Assembly: GCA_015067725.1 (NCBI GenBank)
Contig: SVLX01000015.1
Location: forward strand, 1-51,892
Origin: Oscillospiraceae bacterium
Lineage (GTDB): Bacteria > Bacillota > Clostridia > Oscillospirales > Oscillospiraceae
DNA: 51,892 nucleotides
Direction of reading: 5' to 3'
Position numbers and translations under genes: made by a program. A model generated the notes under the pieces. The model searched no databases and had not been told where the DNA came from. It saw only the letters and a program-made list of their open reading frames with translations. This document shows, piece by piece, positions 8,738 through 18,200 of this stretch (positions are counted from its first letter, which is position 1; each line of letters opens with the position of its first letter).

Positions 8738-8760
8738 GTCGTGCAATGCGCGGCTTTTTT
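8738..8760 (+). terminator. terminator of the tRNA-Ser transcript
   Basis: Stem GTCGTGC/GCGCGGC (with G-T pairs) around an AAT loop, then six T. Confidence 0.85.
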
Positions 8761-8777
8761 GCTTTTATATGCAAATC

Positions 8778-8811
8778 AAAGGGCTGAACCGGTTTTGGTT
8801 CAGCCCTTTTT
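8778..8811. terminator. bidirectional terminator between tRNA-Ser and the rhamnose operon
   Basis: Perfect inverted repeat AAAGGGCTGAACC/GGTTCAGCCCTTT with a 6-base loop. It is followed by T5 on the + strand and TTTGATTT on the - strand. It separates the converging tRNA transcript and the - strand rhamnosidase operon. Confidence 0.85.
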
Positions 8812-8845
8812 GAACATATAACCGAGGGAAATCCGACCGCTGCAC

Positions 8846-11494
8846 TCACCAGAACAGCACCGTTCCGCCCCAGAGACCGCTCTGCAGAACCTCTTTCTGC
8901 TCGGTGTATTCCCGATAGCAGGTCAGCTTCGTTTTCCGGAGATTGTTGATGACTGCTCCGTAATATGGCCATTCCGGCAGAACATCGGGACATTTCTCAT
9001 AACCACCGTCGGTCATCATTTCATTGATCAATGTAGAGTATACTTCGATCCGCAGGTGGTTTTCTCCGGGCTTCAGATGCCCGGCCAGGGAAATGGACAG
9101 CGGGTGCGTCCAGATATCTCCCACCAGTCGATCATTGAGCCATACTCTGGCGGCCGCGGATAAGCCATAAAGCTTCAGTTCCGCATCGCCCATTTCCGGT
9201 GTTGCGGAGAAGGTGCAACGATAACAGCCCATGCCGCTATAGTGCTCCAGACCGGAAATGTATTCCCAGGAGATGGGAACATCAATGGGATAGACTCTAT
9301 CGCCCACGGTCAGTGTCCAGTCTGTGAGGACCAATGCCTTGGTCTTGATCTCGGGTTTCGGACAGACCGGAGCTTCCAACAAATCGGGAGAGAAGACAAA
9401 CAGCAACGATTCGTGAGCTTCCATGGCGAAGGTGTATTCCTCGCCCTGTTGCGCCACCCATACCGGGGCGGTGGTATTGACCGACCACGCCCGTGCAGGC
9501 TCAGTTCTTCCTTTGAAGCGGGCAACTACGGTTCTCTTTGATTCCGACAGATTGGACAGGAAGAACAGGTGGGTTTTTCCGTCTGTACGATGGACATAGC
9601 CAACAGTGTCCGGTGCAGAAAGGGTAACATCCGGGGCGAGATGCTGCTGCAGGGCACCTTGAAGTGCCAGATAGCGGTTTTCTACCACCACCGGCATAGC
9701 CTCAGCCATGAGCTTCTTCACTTCCTGCGCCTTTTCCTGCCGCCGGAGCAGACCGCAACTCTCACTGGGAATGCTGTCACACAAGAGTATGCCACCGGAT
9801 TGGGCAAAGTCCCGGAGCCGCTCTGCAGTCTCCACCGGAAGCCGGTTGCAACCAACAAGCACTATGGCCCGGTAACTGTTTGCGCCTATGGTCAGTTTGC
9901 CGTCAGCACTATGCCCCAGAGAGCACAATGCCTCGTCGTTGATATAGTCGAACCAGTAGCCTGCTTTCTGAATCCCATCCATAGCCTCTGCTTCCAAATG
10001 CTCCTCCAGCCGCATGGCCAGATGGAGCTCGGAGAGCATATTGTCCGCATAGACATCAGCTTGGGGCAAATAAACTGCCACTTCGGCAACCGGATGTCCC
10101 CAGCGGAGAATGGCACTGGCTCTGTGGATATATTGGCTCAGATTACCATACAGCGGCCACCAGGGGGTGGTGTGGTTGATGTGGGTAGAGGCATAAAATG
10201 GCCAACCCCGTTTACCCGCCACCTCGGGAGAATAAGCATAGCCATGGTTTACAATCATGTTCATGCCGTCAAGGAACACGGCATCCACCGCGGACTTCAT
10301 TTCTTCCAGCGTTTCCGTAAACCGGGGGCGCTTCAGCCAGGTGAATGTTTCGTTGGAAATGATGTTCTTCCCGTAGATGTGACCGGCTGAAGCGGCTAAA
10401 CGGCGGTGAATGGTATTGACCGAAAGCGTCCGATGGTCACCAAAGGTTTCGCCTTCGGGGAAATCTGCGGCGCCATAGACCCGGAGGATGTCGCCCCATG
10501 TGCCATGGGCCTGAATCCGGGAGCGCATACCGTTTTTGTGGGCAAATGCGGTCAGTGGGTCAAAAAAGTTTTCAATGGTCAGCTCGGACATGGTTTTGAA
10601 GTAATCATAGCGAATATGCGGGGTAATCTCGCCCATGTCACCCCACAGGGCATAGATATAGGGTTTCAGGTCGTAACCCCGTCGGCGCCTGAATTCGTCC
10701 AGGAGTACCCCGGACCAGTTGTGTCCCTCCACCTCGATGGAGTCACAGAAAATACCCCGGATCTCCGGTGCATTGGTGAGTACCGGCTGTACCATTTGAT
10801 TCAGGAAGTTTTCCGTTGCCCGACGACTGCAGTGGTCAATCACCAGTCCGTCAGCATTGCGGGATGGTTTGCCCACATGATTCCGGTGCTGGGAAATCAC
10901 AAAGAAACAGATTTTCCAGTCTCCCTCGGGAATGTCAATGGCCACCAGCTCCGTGCCCCACGGCCAGCCAAAGAGGGGCTTAATCCGGAATTTGTCGGTG
11001 ATGTCTATAACTGTCTCCGGAAGCATGACGCTGTTTTCCATCTTGCCCATGACGGCGGCGCAGACTGTACCGGCAAAGCGGGTAGTGAAGTCACAGGAGA
11101 AGCGTTTGGGCCCATGGATATCCAATTGATAGGGGATGGCTTCCTGCTGTGCATCGGCATCGTCTACGGTAGGTCCACCATATGGCCAGCTTGAACCGGG
11201 GGTGTAGTCGCAAACCATACCCCGCTCCTTACAGGCATTGGCCGTATAGTTCAGGATATCATAGAATTCCGGCGACCCATAGGGGATATTCCGCAGACCC
11301 TTTTTCTCGTCATCCGGGGTGAGGGGATAGAGGATTTGCAACTCCACACCGCCCAGGCCGGCCTCTTTCATGAAATCCAGCTCCCGGGCGATTTCCTTTT
11401 TATCTACACAGCAACCATACCACCACCAGCGGGTCATGCCACGGGCTTCTTCTTCCGGGGTGGTGAGCAGGGCGTTGATCTGGTCATAATTCAT
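8846..11494 (-). CDS. GH106-type alpha-L-rhamnosidase
   Basis: 882 residues with the N-terminal signature MTRWWWYG...ELDFMKEAGLGGVELQ of the GH106-like rhamnosidase family. Further conserved blocks are DYTPGSSWPYGGP and IRGIFCDSIEVEG, with acidic residues in a TIM-barrel-like catalytic half. The C-terminal half is beta-rich and ends with a galactose-binding-like sandwich (LKLYGLSAAARVWLNDRLVG). It would release L-rhamnose from pectic (rhamnogalacturonan) or plant glycoside substrates. No signal peptide is seen, so it should act inside the cell on imported oligosaccharides. It is the last gene of the operon, about 43 bases after the GH78 gene, and ends at a terminator. Confidence 0.88.
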   Translation of the reverse strand: MNYDQINALLTTPEEEARGMTRWWWYGCCVDKKEIARELDFMKEAGLGGVELQILYPLTPDDEKKGLRNIPYGSPEFYDILNYTANACKERGMVCDYTPGSSWPYGGPTVDDADAQQEAIPYQLDIHGPKRFSCDFTTRFAGTVCAAVMGKMENSVMLPETVIDITDKFRIKPLFGWPWGTELVAIDIPEGDWKICFFVISQHRNHVGKPSRNADGLVIDHCSRRATENFLNQMVQPVLTNAPEIRGIFCDSIEVEGHNWSGVLLDEFRRRRGYDLKPYIYALWGDMGEITPHIRYDYFKTMSELTIENFFDPLTAFAHKNGMRSRIQAHGTWGDILRVYGAADFPEGETFGDHRTLSVNTIHRRLAASAGHIYGKNIISNETFTWLKRPRFTETLEEMKSAVDAVFLDGMNMIVNHGYAYSPEVAGKRGWPFYASTHINHTTPWWPLYGNLSQYIHRASAILRWGHPVAEVAVYLPQADVYADNMLSELHLAMRLEEHLEAEAMDGIQKAGYWFDYINDEALCSLGHSADGKLTIGANSYRAIVLVGCNRLPVETAERLRDFAQSGGILLCDSIPSESCGLLRRQEKAQEVKKLMAEAMPVVVENRYLALQGALQQHLAPDVTLSAPDTVGYVHRTDGKTHLFFLSNLSESKRTVVARFKGRTEPARAWSVNTTAPVWVAQQGEEYTFAMEAHESLLFVFSPDLLEAPVCPKPEIKTKALVLTDWTLTVGDRVYPIDVPISWEYISGLEHYSGMGCYRCTFSATPEMGDAELKLYGLSAAARVWLNDRLVGDIWTHPLSISLAGHLKPGENHLRIEVYSTLINEMMTDGGYEKCPDVLPEWPYYGAVINNLRKTKLTCYREYTEQKEVLQSGLWGGTVLFW

Positions 11495-11537
11495 ATAATC
11501 ACATCCTTCCTGTTTCGGTAGGCGTTGTTCTTTGCAT

Positions 11538-13703
11538 TCATGTTCGTTTCTGCCAGTAGATGTGGCGACCGGGGCACACCTTGTGGGTCACGTTGCCAAT
11601 GACAATGGTGGCACTGACCGGGGTTTCAATGGTGTATCGGATAGCATCGTCCTCAATGACCCATTGAGAGGAGATTCGTCCGTGTCTGGTGTCCAGAATG
11701 GCTTCCAGCCAGTTCAGGCGGTAATCCGGTTGTGGGGCGATCCGGACTGAGCTGAAGCCGGGGGCATCTTCCGGAAGCTGGATTCCCGCCGCCTGTTCAT
11801 AGACCCAGTCCGCCACCGCGCCATAGGCATAGTGGTTAAAGGAATTCATGTCCTCCGACCAGAAAGAGCCATCTTCTCTGATGCCGTCCCAATGCTCCCA
11901 GATGGTGGTTGCGCCTTTGCCTACGGCATAGAGCCAGCCGGGGTATTCTTTCCGCAGGAGCAGGTCATAAGCCAATTCCGTATGGCCATAGTCGCTGAGC
12001 ACATGGAGCAGGTACGGTGTCCCCACAAAGCCGGTGCGGAGCGCCCGACCATTTGCGATGACCAGCTCAGCCAGTTGGTCGGCAGTCTTTTGCGGGTCGG
12101 GAGACAGCCGGAAGTGGGCAGCCAAAACGCATTCCGTCTGGGTCAGGTATTCCGGGTATGTTTTCCTGAAAGTTACCAAAATTTGTGCGTAAAGGGCTTC
12201 ATATGAGGAGACATTCCGCCCTAATACCCGCCCGGTTTTGATGACCAACTCCGTGGAGCGGGCATAAAAGCAGGTGGCAATAAAGTCCTCCCGGCTTTTG
12301 CCCCGACAGCTACCCTCCGGGGCATCCAGTGCCAACCAGTCGCCATAGTGTCTGCCACCGGTCCAAAGACCGGGAGTGGTGGTGGCAGCGGTGATATAAT
12401 CCACCCAGGCGCACATGGAGTCAAATTGCTGGGACAAAACCGCGCTGTCGCCATAGGTCAGGTAAATCTGCCAGGGGACAATAGTCGCCGCGTCTCCCCA
12501 GGCGGCACTGGGCAGGGTGTAGGGCAGGACATCGGGAACAACATGGGCTACCGCTCCGTCACGCCGCTGTTGAGCAGATAAGTCTCTGAGCCACTTTCGG
12601 AAGAATCGTTCCACATCGTATTGGTAACTGGCAGCTTTTACAAAAACCTGGGCATCACCAGTCCAGCCAAGTCGCTCATCCCGCTGAGGACAGTCGGTAG
12701 GAACATCCAAAAAGTTACCCTTTAGACTCCAGTTGATGTTGGAGAACAGTTTGTTGAGGTCCGGATCAGAGCAACGCAGATACCCGGTGCGTTTTAACTG
12801 AGAGCCGACTACTATGGCGGTGAATTGCTCCGGATTTGCCTCTCCGGGGAATTCTGCCAGCTTCAAATAGCGGAAACCAAAGAAGGTCAGCCGGGGATGC
12901 CAGATTTGCCAGCCATCCCTGCAAATATAGAGGATCTCGGACTTTGCGTCCCGATAGTTGGCGTTGTAGAAGTTACCATCTTTGTCCAGTACCTCGCCAT
13001 GGCGGATTCTGACCCGGTCGCCGGGGTGCGCGTGAAGAGAAAACTCCACATAACCGGTCACTTCCTGCCCAAAGTCAACGATGGTTTCTCCTGCGGGGGT
13101 GGTGAAGACGGATTTTGCGGCGATTCGCTCCTGTTGGGTAATGGGCTCGCCCTCCTGCGGGATGAGGATGTCGGTTTTCCAGTTTAGAGGAACAACGGGC
13201 GACCATTGCTCCGGAGTAAAGGTGGCATCATAGGTTTCACCGCCATAGAGCTCACTGTAGCGGATGGGGCTTTCGCTCCATTGCCATTGGGTATCCGTGG
13301 GGATAAGTTCGGTGGTATTGTGCTCGTCGGTCAGGACCAGCCAGCCCAGAATGCCACAGGGCTGCTGGTGGCGTCGTTCAACATCCTCATGCGCCACCTG
13401 ACCGGGAAGCCGGGAGCGAAACCAGCCCCTGCCCACAGTGACTTCCAGACAGTTTTCCGGACGGATGAGGTGGGTAATGTCATAGCACTGTACCTGCAAT
13501 CGCTTTTCATAGGCGGTCCACCCTGGGGTCAGTACTTCGTCACTGACCCGGTTTCCGTTGAGGACAGCCTCATAAGTACCCAACGCCGTCAGGTACAGCA
13601 TGGCCCGGCGTATGGAGTTTTGACTGCTCCAGCTTCTGCGGAAGACCGGACAAATGCTGCCCATGGGTACTCCCGGCTGAATCCAATTTCCCAGAATATG
13701 CAT
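11538..13703 (-). CDS. GH78 alpha-L-rhamnosidase
   Basis: 721 residues, with an N-terminal jelly-roll (RRAMLYLTALGTYEAVLNGN) followed by the (alpha/alpha)6 catalytic domain. The family motif CPQRDERLGWTGDAQ carries the general acid region, and the stretch GATTIWEHWDG matches the second catalytic segment near the C-terminal part of the barrel. It lacks a signal peptide and is shorter than the 900-1000-residue secreted members, so intracellular hydrolysis of rhamnosides is likely. It lies between rhaD and the GH106 gene with gaps of 15 and 43 bases, consistent with one transcript. Two rhamnosidase families together suggest different linkages are handled. Confidence 0.93.
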   Translation of the reverse strand: MHILGNWIQPGVPMGSICPVFRRSWSSQNSIRRAMLYLTALGTYEAVLNGNRVSDEVLTPGWTAYEKRLQVQCYDITHLIRPENCLEVTVGRGWFRSRLPGQVAHEDVERRHQQPCGILGWLVLTDEHNTTELIPTDTQWQWSESPIRYSELYGGETYDATFTPEQWSPVVPLNWKTDILIPQEGEPITQQERIAAKSVFTTPAGETIVDFGQEVTGYVEFSLHAHPGDRVRIRHGEVLDKDGNFYNANYRDAKSEILYICRDGWQIWHPRLTFFGFRYLKLAEFPGEANPEQFTAIVVGSQLKRTGYLRCSDPDLNKLFSNINWSLKGNFLDVPTDCPQRDERLGWTGDAQVFVKAASYQYDVERFFRKWLRDLSAQQRRDGAVAHVVPDVLPYTLPSAAWGDAATIVPWQIYLTYGDSAVLSQQFDSMCAWVDYITAATTTPGLWTGGRHYGDWLALDAPEGSCRGKSREDFIATCFYARSTELVIKTGRVLGRNVSSYEALYAQILVTFRKTYPEYLTQTECVLAAHFRLSPDPQKTADQLAELVIANGRALRTGFVGTPYLLHVLSDYGHTELAYDLLLRKEYPGWLYAVGKGATTIWEHWDGIREDGSFWSEDMNSFNHYAYGAVADWVYEQAAGIQLPEDAPGFSSVRIAPQPDYRLNWLEAILDTRHGRISSQWVIEDDAIRYTIETPVSATIVIGNVTHKVCPGRHIYWQKRT

Positions 13704-13718
13704 GAATTGTCCTCCGAT

Positions 13719-14546
13719 TTAATCCTGCTCCGGGCTGCCCAGAAAATCCCGGCGACAGGTTACCCCGAAATGCTCTGCCAGCGCGATCAGCTCTTCGTCC
13801 CGGATGGTATTGATGCGGGGCAGGTGAGCGGTAAGCATATAGACCTGTGCCGCCTTTTCTACAGTCTCAATGAGTCCGAATGCTTCGTCCAGCGTTCTTC
13901 CCGCGCCGTAAATGCCGTGCATTCCCCAGATGACCAGCCGGAATTCCGCCATTTTTTTGGCGGTGGCTTCTCCGATGGAAGTTGTTCCGCAGAGCATCCA
14001 TGGCAGCACCCCCACGCCATCTGGGAAAACCACAATGCACTCCGTACACATTTGCCAGAGAGTATGGGTAAAAGATCGCTCCTCCAGAGGATGAACGTAA
14101 TTCATGGCTAAGGTATAGGTGGGGTGCGTGTGCATAATTACCCGGTTTTGAGGGTCAACAGCCAGCCTTGCCCGGTGACTCATGAGGTGGGCGGGGAATT
14201 CAGAAGTGAATTTACCACCGTCGGAATAGCCCCAGAGGAGCTCCGCCTTTTTGCCGTCATTGCTGATGCGGAGAAGCCCCAAATTATTGGCGGGGTCATG
14301 CTCCACGTTTTTGAAGTATTTCCCGGTACCGGTGACCAGGAAGAATTTCCCGGCAAGGCCGGAGGCATCAAAGCCAAGGGGAATGGTCCGGAGGATGTGC
14401 CGGATATCCAGATAGGGGCTGACTTCGCATTCGTCCAGCAGCAGGCTGATGTTGCCGCCATTGCGCTCATCCCAACCCAGACGGTACATATTGCCGGTGG
14501 TGGCACACATCTGCCGGATGAATGGAGCATCTAGGATGTTTTTCAT
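13719..14546 (-). CDS. rhaD: rhamnulose-1-phosphate aldolase
   Basis: 275 residues, the same length as Escherichia coli RhaD. A class II aldolase/adducin fold is shown by WDERNGGNISLLLDE near the N terminus, the zinc-binding IMHTHPTYTLAMNYV (HxH pair), and a third ligand in VIWGMHGIYGAG. It cleaves L-rhamnulose 1-phosphate to dihydroxyacetone phosphate and L-lactaldehyde. It lies 18 bases after rhaA in the rhamnose operon. No lactaldehyde reductase gene is present in this window. Confidence 0.95.
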   Translation of the reverse strand: MKNILDAPFIRQMCATTGNMYRLGWDERNGGNISLLLDECEVSPYLDIRHILRTIPLGFDASGLAGKFFLVTGTGKYFKNVEHDPANNLGLLRISNDGKKAELLWGYSDGGKFTSEFPAHLMSHRARLAVDPQNRVIMHTHPTYTLAMNYVHPLEERSFTHTLWQMCTECIVVFPDGVGVLPWMLCGTTSIGEATAKKMAEFRLVIWGMHGIYGAGRTLDEAFGLIETVEKAAQVYMLTAHLPRINTIRDEELIALAEHFGVTCRRDFLGSPEQD

Positions 14547-14564
14547 GTCGGTGTTGCCTCCTTC

Positions 14565-15827
14565 TTATTTACTGAGCCCTCTCCGGGACAGCACCTGCGC
14601 TTCATATTCTTCCACTTCGCTGAACCATTGCCCGTCCTTAGGCTTGTTGCAGACCCGGCAGTATTCGTCCCAGATTTCTCCAAATGGCATGGTTTTTAAT
14701 TCTTCCTGGATCACCATGAGCCGGGTCCAGTTGCCCTCATCCTGGAGTTTTTTCAGTAGCTGGTGGGGCTCAAGTAGAGCGTAGAGCAGAGCTTTTTGCA
14801 GATTGCGGAAACCGGTGACCCATGCCGATACCCGGTTGATGGAGGCATCAAAGAAGTCCAGCGCAAGGAAAACCCGGTCCAGCCCACAGCGTACGACCTC
14901 TTTGCAGATTTCCCGGGTCTCATCGTCAAAGAGTACCACGTGGTCAGAGTCCCAGCGCACGCCTCTGGTGATATGGAGTGCCATCTTCTGATCATAGCTT
15001 AAAATAGCGGAGATTTTGTCGGAGACCAGCTCCGTGGGGTGGTAGTGTCCGTTATCCAGCAGACAGATGCAGTCTTTCCGGGAGGCGGCATAGCGCAGAC
15101 ACCATTCGGCACTGCCCACAGTGTAGCTCTCCACCCCAATGCCGAAGACCTTGGACTCGGCGCAGGGATAGACTTTATCCGGGTCAAAGGACTGGGAGAG
15201 AATCTCATCAAAGGACTTTTTGTACCGCAGGCGCGGACCAATCCGGTCGGCGGGAATATCCTTAAATCCGTCGCCTGCCCAGATATTCATGACACAGGGT
15301 TGTCCTAACTCCTCGGCCAAATACTGGGAGATACGGACGCAGGCTTTGCCGTGCTCCACCCAGAATCTTCTGGTGCCTTCGTTGGAACTGGACAGGGTCT
15401 GGGGGTCGCATTTGGGATGGGAGAAAAAGGTAGGGTTGAAGTCACAGCCCAGACCTCGTTCCTTACAGAAGTCTACCCATTTTTTGAAGTGCTTGGGCTC
15501 CAGTTTGTCCCGGTCCACCCAGCCGCCGTTTTCCTCGTCAAAGATGGCATAGCTGGCATGCAGATTCAGCTTTACCTGTCCTGGAACCAGGGAAATGACC
15601 TTATCCATATCTGCCATCAGCTCCTGGGGGGTGCCGGCTCTGCCGGGATAGTTGCCTGTGGTCTGGATGCCTCCGGTCAGGGGTTTGGTGGGATCGGTGT
15701 CGAAACCCCGGACATCGTCACCCTGCCAGCAGTGCAGAGATACGGGCACTGTACGCAATTTGGCGATGGCTTCATCCGGGTTCACACCCAGAAGGGCATA
15801 TTTGGCTTTGGCTTCTGTATAGCTCAT
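14565..15827 (-). CDS. rhaA: L-rhamnose isomerase
   Basis: 420 residues, matching the family length of about 419. Conserved blocks include KLNLHASYAIFDEENGGWVD, FDFNPT-like GLGCDFNPTFFSHPKCDPQT, and LLDNGHYHPTELVSDKISA, which carry the metal ligands and substrate-binding residues of this TIM-barrel isomerase. It converts L-rhamnose to L-rhamnulose. Its ATG overlaps the TGA of rhaB by four bases (ATGA, 15824-15827), a sign of translational coupling. The ribosome site (AACTGGAGG) lies inside the 3' end of rhaB. Confidence 0.96.
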   Translation of the reverse strand: MSYTEAKAKYALLGVNPDEAIAKLRTVPVSLHCWQGDDVRGFDTDPTKPLTGGIQTTGNYPGRAGTPQELMADMDKVISLVPGQVKLNLHASYAIFDEENGGWVDRDKLEPKHFKKWVDFCKERGLGCDFNPTFFSHPKCDPQTLSSSNEGTRRFWVEHGKACVRISQYLAEELGQPCVMNIWAGDGFKDIPADRIGPRLRYKKSFDEILSQSFDPDKVYPCAESKVFGIGVESYTVGSAEWCLRYAASRKDCICLLDNGHYHPTELVSDKISAILSYDQKMALHITRGVRWDSDHVVLFDDETREICKEVVRCGLDRVFLALDFFDASINRVSAWVTGFRNLQKALLYALLEPHQLLKKLQDEGNWTRLMVIQEELKTMPFGEIWDEYCRVCNKPKDGQWFSEVEEYEAQVLSRRGLSK

Positions 15828-17125
15828 GGAAAGACCTCCAGTTGTATCTTCAGATTGCCCAGGGCAGTAGCCTCAATGGGCAGGGCCACCACGGTTTTGC
15901 CGGTGGCTTTCTGAGTCAGACGGTTGAGAAAATGGTTTTTTGCACCACCGCCGACGATACAGAGTTTGGTATAGGCAGTACCGACATTTTCCTCCAGTTG
16001 GTGCAGAGCATCCCGATAAGACAGAGCCAGGGAGGCAAACGCACAGCGGAAATAGTCTCCGGGTGTATGCAGGGCATATCCGGTGGCACGGTCAAAGGCG
16101 GCGACCATACTCCCGGGGGAGAGAAAAGTCGGGTCATTGGCATTCACCAGCGCATTGCAACTATTTTCTTCTGCAGTGCGGATGATGGCATCGTAGGGGG
16201 AATCGGGGCATAATTCCAGCCGGAGCTGTTCAACGAGCCACAACCCCATAATGTTCTTCTGGTAGCGGTTATAGCCCACGCCGCCTTCGTTGGAGTAGTT
16301 GGCGGCTAAACTCCGGGAATCGGTCAAAGGTTTTGGCGTTTTTACGCCAAGCAAAGACCATGTACCGGAAGAAATATAGGGGACATCTTCTGCCATGCCG
16401 ATTCCTTCAACGGCAGAGGCAGTATCGTGGGTGGCGCACAGGATAACCTTGCAACTGCCGCCCACGGATTCTGCCACTTCCGGAAGGAGTTCGCCCAAAA
16501 CGCTCCCCGGGTGTTGCAATTGGGGAAACAAGTGCTCCGGATAGCCCAGTGTTTCCGTAATTTTCCGGTGAAACTGCCCGGTTTCGGCACTGACCATGCC
16601 GGTGGTGGTGGCATTGGTGTATTCCCGTGCCTTTATGCCGCAGAGCCGGTACAGCAGATACTCCGGGATCATCAGCATATCCGTGGCCTGGGACAGCCGA
16701 CCGGTGAGCTTGTCCCGATAGAGTTGATAGATGGTATTGAAGGGCTGAAACTGACAGCCGGTATACCGGTAGAGGTCAGAGAAGGGAATCTTCCCATGCA
16801 CCTCCGGGATAACCGATTCGGTGCGGCTGTCTCTGTAAGCATAGACCGGGAGAATGGGACTGTCTCCGGCGAGAAGGACATAGTCGACACCCCAGGTATC
16901 GATGGACAGACTGTGAATCTGCCGGAATTCCCTGAAGCAAGCCCGGATACCGGCCAATACTTCACGCTCCAGTGCGTCAATGTCCCAAATGAGATGACCA
17001 TCCTTTCGGCATACGCCATTGGAGAACCGATAGACCTCCCGGGTGCGGAGTTGACCATCCTCCATCCAGCCGGCAATGTGTCTGCCGGAGGTGGCTCCGA
17101 TGTCAACAGCCAGACAAACGCGCAA
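15824..17125 (-). CDS. rhaB: rhamnulokinase, C-terminally short
   Basis: 433 residues of the FGGY carbohydrate kinase family. The N terminus has the phosphate-binding DIGATSGRHIAGW and the second domain has ILCATHDTASAVEG and LCIVGGGAKNHFLNR. It phosphorylates L-rhamnulose. The start is TTG at 17125, with GGGGAGGG four bases upstream and no better start nearby. The protein stops right after PIEATALGNLKIQLEVFP, whereas FGGY kinases normally continue with a further C-terminal helix (roughly 30 residues by family knowledge). The lost part coincides with the rhaA ribosome site, so a deletion may have fused the two genes. Confidence 0.9.
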   Translation of the reverse strand: MRVCLAVDIGATSGRHIAGWMEDGQLRTREVYRFSNGVCRKDGHLIWDIDALEREVLAGIRACFREFRQIHSLSIDTWGVDYVLLAGDSPILPVYAYRDSRTESVIPEVHGKIPFSDLYRYTGCQFQPFNTIYQLYRDKLTGRLSQATDMLMIPEYLLYRLCGIKAREYTNATTTGMVSAETGQFHRKITETLGYPEHLFPQLQHPGSVLGELLPEVAESVGGSCKVILCATHDTASAVEGIGMAEDVPYISSGTWSLLGVKTPKPLTDSRSLAANYSNEGGVGYNRYQKNIMGLWLVEQLRLELCPDSPYDAIIRTAEENSCNALVNANDPTFLSPGSMVAAFDRATGYALHTPGDYFRCAFASLALSYRDALHQLEENVGTAYTKLCIVGGGAKNHFLNRLTQKATGKTVVALPIEATALGNLKIQLEVFP

Positions 17126-17206
17126 AAAACCCTCCCCTTTCCTGGTTTTGTCAATAGTTTACCATGACGACAAGGAAATGGGGAGGTCTTGATTTGACTA
17201 AAAAAG

Positions 17207-18163
17207 TTACCTGATTTGCAGACGATAGTTTCTGGGCGAGACGCCGAAAGCTTCCCGGAAGATCCGGTGGAAATAGCCCAGATTCTCATAACCCACAGCA
17301 TGAGCAACCTGATCGACATTTCCGTCGGTATTTTTCAGCAGGAAAGCCGCTTGTGCCAAACGCTTCTCCTGAACCAGTTGGGTATAGGTCTTCCCGGTTC
17401 TGCGCTTAATCTCCCGGGAGAGCCAGTACAGATCGTGGTGCAACAGCTCAGCCACTTCACTGAGACTGCCGTCTGCGTAATGCGTCTCGATGTAGGAAAG
17501 AACAAAAATAACGGCTGCTTGTTCTTCATTCTCCGCAACCAGAGATTCCATATGACAAGTCAGCTCCAGCAATAACAGCGCCATGGTCATTTGACTCATG
17601 TTTCTTTTATGGGACGGCTCATACATCAGGATATAGAGCAGATTTTCCACCAGATTCTGCACCGGTGTTACCGCAGAGACACGGAAGTGGAGGTAGCCCG
17701 CCCCACTGCTGTGCCCGCAGAGGCAGTCCATAAGAAACCGCCGCAAGGGTGTTTCCTCGTCGCCCAAGGCCATGAGAGGCGTATGGAAGAAGGCAGGCAG
17801 CACGATGAGGTTGACTGCCACATCCGACCGGTCAGCTTTGCAGACCTCATGGGTGGCACTTTGATTCAAAAACAGCAGTTCACCCTGGTCTAAAGTAATG
17901 AGATTGCCATTGACGATGTGGGTGGTTCTTCCGGTGCACATATAGATGACCTCCACATAGTCGTGGGTATGCTCCGGAAAGTGGATGAACCGGGTATGGG
18001 GGCGTAAGGTGATGAGCTTACCGGCAGAGAGCAGTTTGCGGGCATTGATGGTGTTGTTCTGCCCCTGCATATACAAATTCCGGTCAATGGTCATTCTGCC
18101 GTCCAAAATGGCCTGTTCTTCTTCGGTGATGGTTTCCAATGTGTGTAAAATTGCTGAATCCAT
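17207..18163 (-). CDS. AraC family transcriptional regulator of the rhamnose operon
   Basis: 318 residues. The N-terminal cupin-like sensing domain (HTRFIHFPEHTHDYVEVIYM, then a TLDQGELLFLNQ turn) is followed by the C-terminal pair of helix-turn-helix motifs (IKRRTGKTYTQLVQEKRLAQ...VDQVAHAVGYENLGYFHRIF, ending GVSPRNYR). The ATG at 18163 has AGGAGG nine bases upstream; longer readings run into the response regulator gene. It lies 37 bases after the response regulator and 81 bases before rhaB on the same strand. By position it probably senses rhamnose or a metabolite and activates rhaBAD and the rhamnosidase genes. Confidence 0.88.
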   Translation of the reverse strand: MDSAILHTLETITEEEQAILDGRMTIDRNLYMQGQNNTINARKLLSAGKLITLRPHTRFIHFPEHTHDYVEVIYMCTGRTTHIVNGNLITLDQGELLFLNQSATHEVCKADRSDVAVNLIVLPAFFHTPLMALGDEETPLRRFLMDCLCGHSSGAGYLHFRVSAVTPVQNLVENLLYILMYEPSHKRNMSQMTMALLLLELTCHMESLVAENEEQAAVIFVLSYIETHYADGSLSEVAELLHHDLYWLSREIKRRTGKTYTQLVQEKRLAQAAFLLKNTDGNVDQVAHAVGYENLGYFHRIFREAFGVSPRNYRLQIR

Positions 18164-18200
18164 TGGCGCTTCCTCCTGAGAAAGGGACTCGGAGCAGAGG

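Noticed and set aside
17126..17206. Separate rhaB promoter and AraC operator
   Set aside because: A TTGACA is present but too close to the start codon, with no matching -10, and no convincing paired half-sites were found.
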